The notes below the pieces were generated by a model that saw nothing but the letters and a program-made list of their open reading frames with translations, was not told where the DNA came from and made no database searches. Of a stretch of DNA of 29,280 nucleotides, positions 13,182-21,407 are shown piece by piece (position 1 is the first letter of the stretch; each line of letters opens with the position of its first letter). The position numbers and the translations under genes were made by a program. Source of the DNA: Firmicutes bacterium UBA7523 (GTDB taxonomy: Bacteria; Bacillota; Dethiobacteria; Dethiobacterales; Dethiobacteraceae). The stretch is from positions 16,478 to 45,757 of the forward strand of contig DLMZ01000041.1 of NCBI GenBank assembly GCA_002479415.1, given 5' to 3'.

Positions 13182-14858
13182 ATGAAAATGAGCGGGATTC
13201 AAATGGTTGTAGAGTCTCTGAGAAATGAGCTTGTGGATACAATCTTTTGTTCTCCCGGCGGTACGCCGGGAGACATGGTCAGCTATCTAAGCGAGTCGGA
13301 TATTCGGCTGGTTATGTATTGCCATGAGCAGGGCGCCTCTCATGCCGCCGATGGTTATGCAAGATCTACGGGGAAGCCGGGAGTTGTTTTTTGCACATCG
13401 GGTTTGGGATTGACCAGCCTTGTAACAGGCATAGCTACTGCTTACGCAGACTCTGTTCCTATGGTGGTTTTTGCCGGCCGGGGTATGTCTGCAAGTAGTG
13501 TTTACGATGCAGAAGTAGATATGGATATTTCCAGCATTACTTTGCCAAGTACAAAACACAGCATAGTTGTTCGCTCGATTTTAGACTTACCCCGTAGTAT
13601 CAGGGAAGCCTTTCACTTGGCGACAACAGGGAGAAGCGGCCCGGTTGTTCTTGATTTAGCTTTTAACGCTCAAACTGACACGGGTATTTATCGGTACCCT
13701 AAAAACATCGATATTCGTGGCTATAACCCAGTATATAACAGTCATCAAGGGCAGGTAAGCAAGGCGGCAAAGGTGTTGGCTAAAGCTAAAAAGCCGCTTA
13801 TTTATGCCGGCGGCGGAATTATTTATTCCGGTGCACATGAGGAATTGCGCCAGCTTGCCGAAAAGTTTAATATTCCTGTAACAACTACGTTAATGGGTTT
13901 GTCCGGATTTCCCACAGAACACCCACTAGCGCTGGGGATGCTGGGTATGCACGGAACGTACTGGGCTAATATGGCGGTAAATGAGGCAGACGTAATTATT
14001 GCTGCCGGCGCTCGCTTTGACGACCGTGTAACAGGGAGGAAAAGTGACTTTGCTACAAAGGCTACGATTATCCATATCGATATAGACCCGGCGGAAATCG
14101 GCAAAAATATTTGTGTTGACATCCCTATAGTTGGGGATGTGAAGCAGGTATTGCTGCAATTGCTGCAGAAAACTGGGCCACAGGATACACAATCATGGCT
14201 GTCACAAATTAACGCCTGGCGCAGCAGTGCTCCAATGAGATATTTTCAAGACCCAGAGGGGCAAATATGCCCTCAGTTTGTCATTGAGCAAATATATGAG
14301 CAAACAAAGGGTACTGCTCTAATAACTACTGAAGTAGGCCAACATCAAATGTGGACTGCTCAGTTCTATAAATTCAATAAGTATCGCTCCTTCATGTCCT
14401 CGGGAGGGCTGGGCACCATGGGTTATGGTTTTCCCGCTTCCCTGGGGGTTCAGTTGGGCTGTCCTGACGATGTGGTGTTTTGCATAGCAGGGGATGGAAG
14501 CTTTCAAATGAATATACGGGAGCTGGCTACGGCAGTTAGGTATAACCTGCCTGTTAAAGTAGCCGTTATTAACAATCAGCACTTAGGCCTTGTGAGGCAG
14601 TGGCAGGAAATGTTTTTTCAAAGCCGGTACTCTTCGGTTGTACTCCAAAGTGCGCCTGATTTTGTTAAGCTGGCTGAAGCTTACGGCGCATTAGGCCTGA
14701 GGGCGGAAACGCCATCCGAGGTTATTCCCGTACTGCAAAAAGCGTTAAGTGCACCGGGGCCGGTTGTTATTGACTTTAGGGTAAAGGCGGAGGAAAATGT
14801 GTTGCCCATGGTGCCGCCAAATTGCTCTATCAGTGAAATGGTAATGACTGTTGAGTAA
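13182..14858 (+). CDS. Diverged acetolactate synthase large-subunit paralogue
   Basis: A 558-residue ThDP-dependent enzyme clearly paralogous to the first ilvB over its whole length; the C-terminal half is very close. It keeps Glu49 (HEQGAS), GARFDDRVTG, Trp474 (LVRQWQEMFF) and the ThDP/Mg region GDGSFQMNIREL...NNQHLGL. The substrate side of the N-terminal domain is altered: GYPGGSV becomes CSPGGTP, SGPGATN becomes SGLGLTS, and GQVPIPLIGTDAFQEVD becomes GRGMSASSVYDAEVDMD. Thus Gln100 is Arg, and the DAFQE motif of real AHAS is lost. AHAS II work assigns catalytic roles to the equivalents of Glu49 and Gln100. It is probably a ThDP enzyme with changed acceptor or activity, or an impaired second subunit. 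ATG 13182 follows GAGGTGA (13167-13173). I would not transfer the ilvB name with confidence. Confidence 0.85.
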   Translation: MKMSGIQMVVESLRNELVDTIFCSPGGTPGDMVSYLSESDIRLVMYCHEQGASHAADGYARSTGKPGVVFCTSGLGLTSLVTGIATAYADSVPMVVFAGRGMSASSVYDAEVDMDISSITLPSTKHSIVVRSILDLPRSIREAFHLATTGRSGPVVLDLAFNAQTDTGIYRYPKNIDIRGYNPVYNSHQGQVSKAAKVLAKAKKPLIYAGGGIIYSGAHEELRQLAEKFNIPVTTTLMGLSGFPTEHPLALGMLGMHGTYWANMAVNEADVIIAAGARFDDRVTGRKSDFATKATIIHIDIDPAEIGKNICVDIPIVGDVKQVLLQLLQKTGPQDTQSWLSQINAWRSSAPMRYFQDPEGQICPQFVIEQIYEQTKGTALITTEVGQHQMWTAQFYKFNKYRSFMSSGGLGTMGYGFPASLGVQLGCPDDVVFCIAGDGSFQMNIRELATAVRYNLPVKVAVINNQHLGLVRQWQEMFFQSRYSSVVLQSAPDFVKLAEAYGALGLRAETPSEVIPVLQKALSAPGPVVIDFRVKAEENVLPMVPPNCSISEMVMTVE

Positions 14859-14988
14859 CATAAATAATTTTTTTCATCCTGATATTTCCTCTGTTAATAA
14901 GTTGTGCTAAAATGGGAGTATCGTTTTCTAAATATTAAATTTTTTTTGCATCTTGCTGTGCGGGTGCTGGTGTGGAGGGAGCTTAATA

Positions 14989-16569
14989 ATGGAGGCTAGC
15001 CTGTCTCAAGAAAAAGTACCAGGGGAGAAACGGTACCATTACAATCTGTCGGTCAATAAACTTTTGGAGCTTGCGTTATCCCGGGGAGAAGGGGATTTAA
15101 CTGCAAGCGGAGCACTAAGGGTTTTAACAGGAAAATACACAGGCCGTTCACCAAGGGACAAGTTTATTGTTGACGAGCCATCGGTGCGGGAGCATATAGA
15201 TTGGGAAAATAACCGCCCAATATCCAAGGAGCACTTCGAGAAGATTTATAAGCGGGTGCAAGACTATATACAAAAGCATGAAATGTTTGTTTTTGACGGG
15301 TTTGCCGGCGCTGACAAAAAATATTGCTTACCTATTCGTGTTTACACCGAGTATGCTTGGCAAAACCTCTTTGTGCGCCAGCTGTTGATTGCTCCGGCTG
15401 AAGATGAATTGCGGAGGCACATCCCTGAATTTACCATCATCGGGACACCTGGCTTAGTAACTAATCCCGCAATTGATGGAACTAACTCCGAAGCTTATAT
15501 TATCGTTTCATTTGAAAAGAAGGTAATTTTAATTGGCGGCACCGAGTATGCTGGAGAATTAAAAAAATCTGTGTTCAGCGTTCTAAACTATCTTTTGCCT
15601 TTTCGAGGCGTTTTGCCTATGCACTGCTCAGCAAATGTGGGCAAAAACAATGATACCGCATTGTTCTTCGGCCTTTCTGGTACAGGGAAAACAACGTTGT
15701 CTGCAGACCCTGACCGCTTTTTAATCGGAGATGATGAACACGGGTGGACGGAGCAGGGAATCTTTAACTTTGAAGGCGGATGTTACGCTAAGTGTATAGG
15801 GCTTACAGAGGAAAAGGAGCCACAGATTTGGCATGCTATTAAAAATGGCTCTGTGCTGGAAAATGTGGTTATTGACGAAAACACAGGGGTGGCCGATTAC
15901 CATAATGGGAAAATAACTGAAAATACAAGGGCGGCTTATCCCATTGAATACATACCTGGGGCGGTCGTTCCCGGACTGGGTGGACATCCAGAGGTTGTTG
16001 TTTTTCTAACAGCAGATGCATTCGGTGTATTGCCACCCGTTGCAAAGCTTTCAAAGGCTCAGGCTATGTATCATTTCCTTTCCGGGTATACATCTAAGCT
16101 GGCAGGAACAGAGCGGGGTATAACTAGTCCCGAAGCTACCTTTTCAACCTGCTTTGGCGCACCGTTTTTGCCGTTGCAGCCCAAAGTTTATGCAGATATG
16201 TTAGGTGAAAAAATAGAATCACACGGTTCACGTGTTTACTTAATAAATACCGGGTGGTCAGGTGGCCCTTACGGCGTGGGGAGCAGAATAAATTTAGCTT
16301 ATACACGGGCTATAATCTCCGCAGTATTAGACGGCAGCATAGAAAAGGGAAGCTTTAAGCCTGACCCTGTTTTTAACATACTTGTGCCGCAGGAGGTAGC
16401 AGGAGTGCCGAGCGGTCTTTTAAATCCCCGTGATACCTGGGAGGATAAGCATGCTTTTGATTGTAAAGCATTAGAATTAGCAGCAAGCTTCAGTGAGAAT
16501 TTTAAAAAATTTAAAGATGTATCGGATTCTGTTCGACAATCCGGACCGGTCAATACATGCTTATCTTGA
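14989..16569 (+). CDS. pckA: Phosphoenolpyruvate carboxykinase (ATP)
   Basis: Interconverts oxaloacetate plus ATP with phosphoenolpyruvate plus CO2 plus ADP. The 526 residues carry TGKYTGRSPRDKFIV near the N-terminus, IGGTEYAGELKKSVF, MHCSANVG, the P-loop GLSGTGKTT at 228-236 followed by LSADP, IGDDEHGW, and NTGWSGGPYGVGSRI, all typical of the ATP-dependent family. ATG 14989 (MEASLSQ) follows GGAGGGA (14974-14980); the frame extends to 14953 without support. It is monocistronic, with about 130 bases upstream holding only a weak TAAAAT (14908-14913) box. Confidence 0.96.
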   Translation: MEASLSQEKVPGEKRYHYNLSVNKLLELALSRGEGDLTASGALRVLTGKYTGRSPRDKFIVDEPSVREHIDWENNRPISKEHFEKIYKRVQDYIQKHEMFVFDGFAGADKKYCLPIRVYTEYAWQNLFVRQLLIAPAEDELRRHIPEFTIIGTPGLVTNPAIDGTNSEAYIIVSFEKKVILIGGTEYAGELKKSVFSVLNYLLPFRGVLPMHCSANVGKNNDTALFFGLSGTGKTTLSADPDRFLIGDDEHGWTEQGIFNFEGGCYAKCIGLTEEKEPQIWHAIKNGSVLENVVIDENTGVADYHNGKITENTRAAYPIEYIPGAVVPGLGGHPEVVVFLTADAFGVLPPVAKLSKAQAMYHFLSGYTSKLAGTERGITSPEATFSTCFGAPFLPLQPKVYADMLGEKIESHGSRVYLINTGWSGGPYGVGSRINLAYTRAIISAVLDGSIEKGSFKPDPVFNILVPQEVAGVPSGLLNPRDTWEDKHAFDCKALELAASFSENFKKFKDVSDSVRQSGPVNTCLS

Positions 16570-16674
16570 AGCAGATATATTAATTGGCAAGAATAAGTGC
16601 TTGCTATTCGCTCAAAAAAATAGTAAAATTAGTTGTTGTCGGGTTATAATATATTAATTTAAATAGTGTAGTTC

Positions 16675-16765
16675 GGAGAGATGGCTGAGTTGGTCGAAGG
16701 CGCTCGCCTGGAAAGCGGGTAGACGTTAACGCGTCTCGAGGGTTCGAATCCCTCTCTCTCCGCCA
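16675..16765 (+). tRNA. tRNA-Ser (anticodon GGA)
   Basis: A 91-base gene with a long variable arm. The acceptor GGAGAGA (16675-16681) pairs with TCTCTCC (16755-16761), discriminator G, and CCA is encoded (16763-16765). The anticodon stem CTCGC/GCGGG (16703-16707/16715-16719) presents loop CTGGAAA, anticodon GGA at 16710-16712, reading UCC/UCU. The T-loop GGTTCGAATCC is canonical. A TATAAT at 16645-16650 is a plausible -10 box. A tRNA-Ser near the SRP RNA and dnaX is common in Firmicutes. Confidence 0.97.
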
Positions 16766-16783
16766 TATATATTTTACAAGTTT

Positions 16784-17052
16784 GGTCGTGCTAGATGGGG
16801 AGGTAGCGGTGCCCTGTACCTGCAACCCGCTATAGCAGGGTCGAATTCCTGTCCCCGGCTCTGGTTTTTCAGGGTCTGACCCGAAAAAGTGGTGTGGACG
16901 GTCGGGTCCCGTGCGGCATAAGCTTGTGAACCCCGTCAGGTCCGGAAGGAAGCAGCGGTAAGCAAGTACTTGTGGGTGCCACGGGGTGGCCTGGCCTGAG
17001 CTAACTGTTTGGGTAACGCCTGGGAGAAGGTGCCAAAGACAGGTGCGCGGCC
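16784..17052 (+). ncRNA. ffs: Signal recognition particle RNA, large Firmicutes type with Alu domain
   Basis: The Alu-domain sequence GGAGGTAGCGGTGCCCTGT is near the 5' end, and the conserved S-domain GTCAGGTCCGGAAGGAAGCA begins at 16935. The ends pair: GGTCGTGC (16784-16791) with GCGCGGCC (17045-17052), including G-U pairs, giving about 269 nt, close to the B. subtilis scRNA. The RNA binds Ffh to deliver nascent membrane and secreted proteins. End coordinates are set by the terminal helix and may be off by a few bases. Confidence 0.93.
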
Positions 17053-17072
17053 AATTTAATACAATAGTTAGG

Positions 17073-17096
17073 GCTCCTTACCAAGGGAGCTTTTTT
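17073..17096 (+). terminator. Terminator of the SRP RNA gene
   Basis: GCTCC (17073-17077) and GGAGC (17086-17090) form a short stem, extendable with a bulge through TT/AAG, followed by six T. Confidence 0.75.
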
Positions 17097-17191
17097 GTTG
17101 CTTTTCTTCATTGCAGAGTAAAACATTATAATAGTAGGAAAAAAGCATTATATGGGAGCTAACTGCCGATATCTTGGAGCAGGGCGTCCTA

Positions 17192-17335
17192 ATGGAACTG
17201 GTCGTAGAGTTGAACCTGCTTATTGGGGGAGAGATTGCCCAAGCTTGTTTGCGTGGGTATTACGGGAGTGATACAATATATAGTATCAAAGATTTGGGCC
17301 AAGGAAAGCTTAAAGTTGTTGGGTTATGCCCATAA
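17192..17335 (+). CDS. Possible 47-residue small ORF upstream of kamA
   Basis: An ATG at 17192 opens a 47-codon frame ending at TAA 17333-17335, with weak purine tracts GGAG and AGGG upstream. The product starts MELVVELNLLIGGEIAQ and ends LKVVGLCP; I do not recognise it. A candidate kamA promoter and a palindrome lie inside it, and another frame of 39 codons (17152-17271) also overlaps, so coding is doubtful. Apart from this and the promoter, I see nothing else in 17,097-17,371. Confidence 0.25.
   Translation: MELVVELNLLIGGEIAQACLRGYYGSDTIYSIKDLGQGKLKVVGLCP
17249..17288 (+). promoter_or_regulatory. Candidate kamA-ablB promoter with overlapping palindrome
   Basis: TTGCGT (17249-17254), 17 bases and TACAAT (17272-17277), with TGA just before the -10 box (extended -10). 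A palindrome TGATAC-N8-GTATCA (17269-17288) covers the -10 and the expected start of transcription, so it may be an operator. The 13-mer AGTGATACAATAT within it recurs at 26704-26716 before the NusG-domain gene. Confidence 0.5.
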
Positions 17336-17371
17336 TTTTAAGCATTTTTTTTTGCCCCTAAGGGAGGAATT

Positions 17372-18634
17372 ATGAGAGATTATAAAGAGATCCCAATGTT
17401 TAAAGATGTTAAAAATGAAGACTGGCTGGATTGGCGCTGGCAAGTAAAAAACAGGCTGACGACTGTGGAACAGCTAAGCCAGGTAGTTAAGCTGACGCCG
17501 GAGGAAGAAAGCGGTATTAAAAACTGTCTTGGCAGCTTGAGAATGGCCATTACTCCTTACTATGCCATGTTGATGGATGTGGATGATCCTGCTTGTCCAA
17601 TTAGAATGCAGGCAATTCCTACTCAGTCCGAGCTGTCTAATGGCAGCTGTGAGCTGGAAGATCCGCTATTTGAGGATGTAGATTCTCCTGCCCCGGGCTT
17701 AACTCACCGATATCCTGATAGGGTATTGCTACTAATTACGGATCAGTGCTCCATGTACTGTCGTCATTGCACGAGAAGGCGGATGGCGGGTGGTATGGAC
17801 AAGCCGTTACCTAAATCAGATGTGGATAAATCAATTGATTATATACGCAACACGCCGGTTGTACGGGATGTGCTTATTTCCGGCGGTGATGCGCTGCTTA
17901 TTGACAATAAATATCTTGATTACATTTTGAGTGAGCTAAGGTCAATTCCCCATGTGGAAATTATCAGAATCGGTACGCGAACTCCGGTGGTGCTTCCTCA
18001 GCGTGTTACGCCTAAGCTGGTGGCGGTATTAAAGAAGCACCATCCTTTATATATTAACACTCACTTTAATCATCCTAAGGAGCTAACGCCGGAAGTGGAA
18101 AAGGCGGTGGCTATGCTGGCTGATGCCGGCATTCCGTTGGGCAATCAGTCTGTGTTGCTGCGAGGGGTTAATGACTGTCCTTTTCTTTACAAGGTTCTAG
18201 TTCAGCGTTTATTAAGGATGCGAATTCGTCCATACTATCTGTATCAGTGCGACCTTTCGCCGGGGCTGGAGCATTTTCGCACATCTGTAGCTAAAGGAAT
18301 TGAGATAATTGAGCATTTACGCGGTCATACTTCCGGGTTAGCTGTTCCAACTTTTGTGGTTGATGCTCCCGGAGGCGGTGGAAAAATTCCTGTTGGTCCC
18401 ACATATATCATTTCCATGTCCGACGAGAAAGTTATTTTGAGAAATTATGAAGGTGTTATTGCTGCTTATACTGAGCCACGGGAGAAGAGCAGTCCTTGTC
18501 ATGACTGTGAGAACTGCACTCGTTTGCTTCATTATTCAGATAAAGTAGGATTAGCTGGGTTGTTTGCCGAACGGAAGGTCAGCTTGGTTCCTAAAGGAAG
18601 CTTACGTGAAAAGAGGAGGGAAAGGCATTGCTAG
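17372..18634 (+). CDS. kamA: L-lysine 2,3-aminomutase
   Basis: Radical-SAM, PLP-dependent enzyme converting L-lysine to L-beta-lysine. The 420 residues have the SAM cluster motif CSMYCRHC (Cys126, Cys130, Cys133), the PLP lysine Lys338 in DAPGGGGKIP (clostridial enzyme: Lys337), and SGGDALL near 170. A C-terminal cysteine set, SSPCHDCENCTRLLH, is consistent with a zinc site. AGGGAGGAATT precedes ATG 17372. The stop overlaps the start of ablB by seven bases. Lysine 2,3-aminomutase also begins lysine fermentation, but pairing with the acetyltransferase indicates osmolyte (N-epsilon-acetyl-beta-lysine) synthesis. Confidence 0.95.
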   Translation: MRDYKEIPMFKDVKNEDWLDWRWQVKNRLTTVEQLSQVVKLTPEEESGIKNCLGSLRMAITPYYAMLMDVDDPACPIRMQAIPTQSELSNGSCELEDPLFEDVDSPAPGLTHRYPDRVLLLITDQCSMYCRHCTRRRMAGGMDKPLPKSDVDKSIDYIRNTPVVRDVLISGGDALLIDNKYLDYILSELRSIPHVEIIRIGTRTPVVLPQRVTPKLVAVLKKHHPLYINTHFNHPKELTPEVEKAVAMLADAGIPLGNQSVLLRGVNDCPFLYKVLVQRLLRMRIRPYYLYQCDLSPGLEHFRTSVAKGIEIIEHLRGHTSGLAVPTFVVDAPGGGGKIPVGPTYIISMSDEKVILRNYEGVIAAYTEPREKSSPCHDCENCTRLLHYSDKVGLAGLFAERKVSLVPKGSLREKRRERHC

Positions 18635-19461
18635 AGGGGCGACTTGAGGGGGAGGAATATCAAGCGCAGATAATCATAGATTCTTTCAATCAAAGAGTTA
18701 AGCTTGCCTCTTTTAAAGGGAATCTCAATAAAGCAGCCCGGGGCATGGTTTCCGTTGCCGCTGAAAATGGAGCGGGAAAGGCTATAGCTTATGTAAAAGA
18801 AGCAGATGTGAATGTACTAGCAAAGCAAAATTTTCGCAATGAGGGGAAAATACCGGGCTTTTTTTCCGGTGAGGACGCATTTTGCATGGTTGCCTACCTA
18901 GAGGAAAATAGAGGCGTTCCCCGCGATAAAAAAAGAGCTGATGAAATTGTACAATTGGCGTTAACTAAGAAGCGCAACCTTTATGACTATACACTATTTA
19001 CGTTTAGAGAGGGAACCGTTGAAGACCACGAAGTTTTAGCAGATTTTTATTGTTCAATTTTCGGAGAGTCCTATCCCACACCAATTGCCGATTCACAATA
19101 TTTAATAAGCCAGATTAAGGGAAATACTGTTTTTCAGTTGGTTTGGGAGGGGGATACTCTTTGCGGCGCTGCTTCGCTGGAAATTGATCCGGTCAATAGA
19201 AACGCCGAAGTAACTGACTGTGCGGTGCTGCCGGATTACAGAGGTAAGGGGCTCTTGGCGGCATTAGTACTGCAGTTAGAATGCTCAGCTAAAGTCAGAG
19301 GAATTAGCTGCCTTTACAGCCTTTCCCGGGCTTTGCTTCCCGGAATTAACGCTGTCTTATCCTCATTAGACTATGGCTACTACGGCCGTCTTATAAATAA
19401 TTGCTATATTTGCGGAGGATTTGAGGACATGAATATCTGGCAAAAATTCATCAGAGTGTAA
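18628..19461 (+). CDS. ablB: Beta-lysine N6-acetyltransferase
   Basis: Acetylates beta-lysine to the compatible solute N-epsilon-acetyl-beta-lysine, known from methanogens and some bacteria (B. subtilis yodP with kamA). The 277-residue protein has a GNAT domain at about residues 130-240: the acetyl-CoA loop is seen in VLPDYRGKGLLAALVLQLE, and CLYSLSRALLPGINAVLSSL matches the late AblB region. It starts at TTG 18628 behind GAGGAGGG (18613-18620), overlapping kamA. The overlap implies coupled translation. The pair suggests that the host meets high salt or osmotic stress. Confidence 0.9.
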   Translation: MLEGRLEGEEYQAQIIIDSFNQRVKLASFKGNLNKAARGMVSVAAENGAGKAIAYVKEADVNVLAKQNFRNEGKIPGFFSGEDAFCMVAYLEENRGVPRDKKRADEIVQLALTKKRNLYDYTLFTFREGTVEDHEVLADFYCSIFGESYPTPIADSQYLISQIKGNTVFQLVWEGDTLCGAASLEIDPVNRNAEVTDCAVLPDYRGKGLLAALVLQLECSAKVRGISCLYSLSRALLPGINAVLSSLDYGYYGRLINNCYICGGFEDMNIWQKFIRV

Positions 19462-19467
19462 AGGATT

Positions 19468-19485
19468 TTCCCCGCTAACGGGGAA
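19468..19485 (+). other. Short GC hairpin between ablB and dnaX
   Basis: TTCCCCG-CTAA-CGGGGAA forms a 7-bp hairpin with a four-base loop six bases after the ablB stop and about 20 bases before the dnaX start. No T-run follows, so it is not a standard terminator. It may be an mRNA processing or stabilising structure at the boundary between two functional groups. Confidence 0.5.
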
Positions 19486-19506
19486 TATGTGAAGATGGGT
19501 GATATC

Positions 19507-21048
19507 ATGTCTTATCAGGCGCTATACCGACAGTGGCGCCCACAGCGTTTTGCAGAGCTGGTGGGCCAAAAACATATTATACGAACATTGCAAAATGCTT
19601 TGGAGCATGACAGGATTGCTCATGCCTATTTGTTTTGCGGTCCGCGGGGTACGGGCAAGACCAGTGCTGCAAAGCTGCTGGCAAAAGCGGTAAACTGCGA
19701 AAATGGTCCGGTTCGCGAGCCGTGCAACCAATGTCAGTCTTGTATTGGTATTCAGGCCGGGCGCGTCATGGATGTGGTTGAAATTGACGCGGCCTCCAAC
19801 CGGGGCATTGATGAAATCCGTGAGCTTAGAGATAAGGTGCGTTACTCGCCTACGGAGGTTCAACGGAAAGTATATATTATTGACGAGGTTCATATGCTAA
19901 CAGCCGAGGCATTCAATGCCTTGCTAAAAACACTGGAGGAGCCTCCCAGCCAGGTTTTATTTATTTTGGCTACCACAGAGCCTCATAAGCTGCCTGCTAC
20001 AATTATTTCCCGTTGTCAGCGACTGGATTTTCGTTTAATTAACCATAGTGATATTGTGGAGCGCTTGCGTGAGGTTGTGGGTTCAGCAGGACGGGAAACA
20101 TCAGATGAAGTACTGCATATGATAGCTGAAGAAGCGGAGGGAGGTCTTCGCGATGCTCTCTCGCTTTTGGAACAAGTTTTAGCTTTCTCCCAGGGAGATG
20201 TAGAAACTGAAGACGTGTTGTCTGTTATGGGAGCAGTAGGCAGGGATGTTTTTTTTAATTTTACCGAGTCGTTGTTGCGTAGAGATTTAAAAGCATTACT
20301 TATAATTTTGCATGAAGTGGTGGCTGCCGGCAAGGATTTACACCATTTTACACAGCAGGCGATATCGTATTACCGTGATTTAATGGTTGTTTTGGCTTGT
20401 GAGGATGATTCAGGCATACTTGGTGTGGTACCTGCCTGGGAGTCGCGGCTTAAAATCCAGGCTGCAGAGCTGGGAATGGGAGTTATTGGCCAAATATTAT
20501 CTGTACTCCACGAGCTTATGGTTGAAGTTCGCTGGTCCACTAAGCCGCGTCTGATGTGGGAATTAGCAATATTTCGTATTTTAGGTTTAGGCACTGTTAC
20601 ATATACCCACCAGGTGCAGCAGCCGATTATTTTAAAAGAATCAGCTCCGCCTTCTCCCACAGTTCGGGAGGTTGCGCCGCAAGCTTCGGAGGAAGGTAAG
20701 TCGGTGCAAGATATTTCTCAAGCCTGGCCCCGTATTTTGGAGCAGGTGAAAAAAGAAAGCGTGAAAACTCATGCGCTGCTTCTCGAGGGACAGCCCTTAA
20801 AATGTGATGAAAGCACTTTAGAGGTTGGCTTTAGCCGCTCAATTCACTGTGAAATGATGGCAGATGCGGGAAATAAGCAGTGCTTGCAGAAAGTGGCCGG
20901 CAAAATATTGGGCAGAAATGTCATTGTGCGGTGTACATTTAACTCCCAAAGCCCTTTGCAGCCCGCTGTCGAAAAGAATAAGGATGATTTGGTCGGCATG
21001 GCTGTAGACATATTTCAGGGAACAATAGTAGAAGATTCCAGTATCTAG
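19507..21048 (+). CDS. dnaX: DNA polymerase III gamma/tau subunit
   Basis: Clamp-loader ATPase of the replicative polymerase. The 513-residue product has Walker A GPRGTGKT (45-52), zinc cysteines Cys64, Cys73, Cys76 and Cys79, IDEVHML (DEVH at 126-129), the SRC motif in IISRCQRLDF, and sensor II further on. I start at ATG 19507 (MSYQALYRQWRPQ), the family consensus; GTG 19489 and ATG 19495 in frame are alternatives. The C-terminal tau region is short. It begins the dnaX-ybaB-recR block. Confidence 0.95.
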   Translation: MSYQALYRQWRPQRFAELVGQKHIIRTLQNALEHDRIAHAYLFCGPRGTGKTSAAKLLAKAVNCENGPVREPCNQCQSCIGIQAGRVMDVVEIDAASNRGIDEIRELRDKVRYSPTEVQRKVYIIDEVHMLTAEAFNALLKTLEEPPSQVLFILATTEPHKLPATIISRCQRLDFRLINHSDIVERLREVVGSAGRETSDEVLHMIAEEAEGGLRDALSLLEQVLAFSQGDVETEDVLSVMGAVGRDVFFNFTESLLRRDLKALLIILHEVVAAGKDLHHFTQQAISYYRDLMVVLACEDDSGILGVVPAWESRLKIQAAELGMGVIGQILSVLHELMVEVRWSTKPRLMWELAIFRILGLGTVTYTHQVQQPIILKESAPPSPTVREVAPQASEEGKSVQDISQAWPRILEQVKKESVKTHALLLEGQPLKCDESTLEVGFSRSIHCEMMADAGNKQCLQKVAGKILGRNVIVRCTFNSQSPLQPAVEKNKDDLVGMAVDIFQGTIVEDSSI

Positions 21049-21062
21049 CGAGGAGGCATATT

Positions 21063-21383
21063 ATGTACGGCGGAAATATGGGTAACATGATGAAGCAAGT
21101 TCAGAAAATGCAAAAAGAAATGGCAAAAATGCAGGAAGAGATTCAGCAAAAGACGTTGGAGGCCACCAGCGGAGGCGGCATGGTGCGTGTTGAGGTTAAC
21201 GGAAAAAAAGAGGTTCTTAGTATAGTAATTGACCCCGAAGCTGTGGACCGTGATGATGTGGAGATGCTGCAAGATTTAATTATTGCCGCGGTTAACGAAG
21301 GCCTTCGCATGGTTGACGAAATGATGGCTCAGGAAATGAAAAAGATAACAGGCGGCCTAAGCCTGCCTCCAGGTCTGTTTTAA
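21063..21383 (+). CDS. YbaB/EbfC family nucleoid-associated protein
   Basis: Small DNA-binding protein of 106 residues. It starts with the Met/Gly-rich MYGGNMGNMMKQVQKMQ, then a charged helix, and the core motif GGGMVRVEVNGKKEVLSIVIDPE. It ends KKITGGLSLPPGLF, the usual YbaB C-terminus. GAGGAGG lies upstream of ATG 21063. It sits between dnaX and recR exactly as B. subtilis yaaK does. Members form dimers that bind DNA with little specificity. Confidence 0.95.
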   Translation: MYGGNMGNMMKQVQKMQKEMAKMQEEIQQKTLEATSGGGMVRVEVNGKKEVLSIVIDPEAVDRDDVEMLQDLIIAAVNEGLRMVDEMMAQEMKKITGGLSLPPGLF

Positions 21384-21407
21384 TCTAATATACAGAGGAG
21401 GCGGCCC

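Noticed and set aside
17152..17271. A 39-codon plus-strand frame (MGANCRYLGAGRP...) before kamA
   Set aside because: The ribosome site is poor, it overlaps another frame and the candidate promoter, and there is no family resemblance.
19507..21048. Programmed frameshift producing a short gamma form of DnaX
   Set aside because: I saw no convincing A-rich slippery heptamer with downstream stem in the expected place; the frame is continuous.
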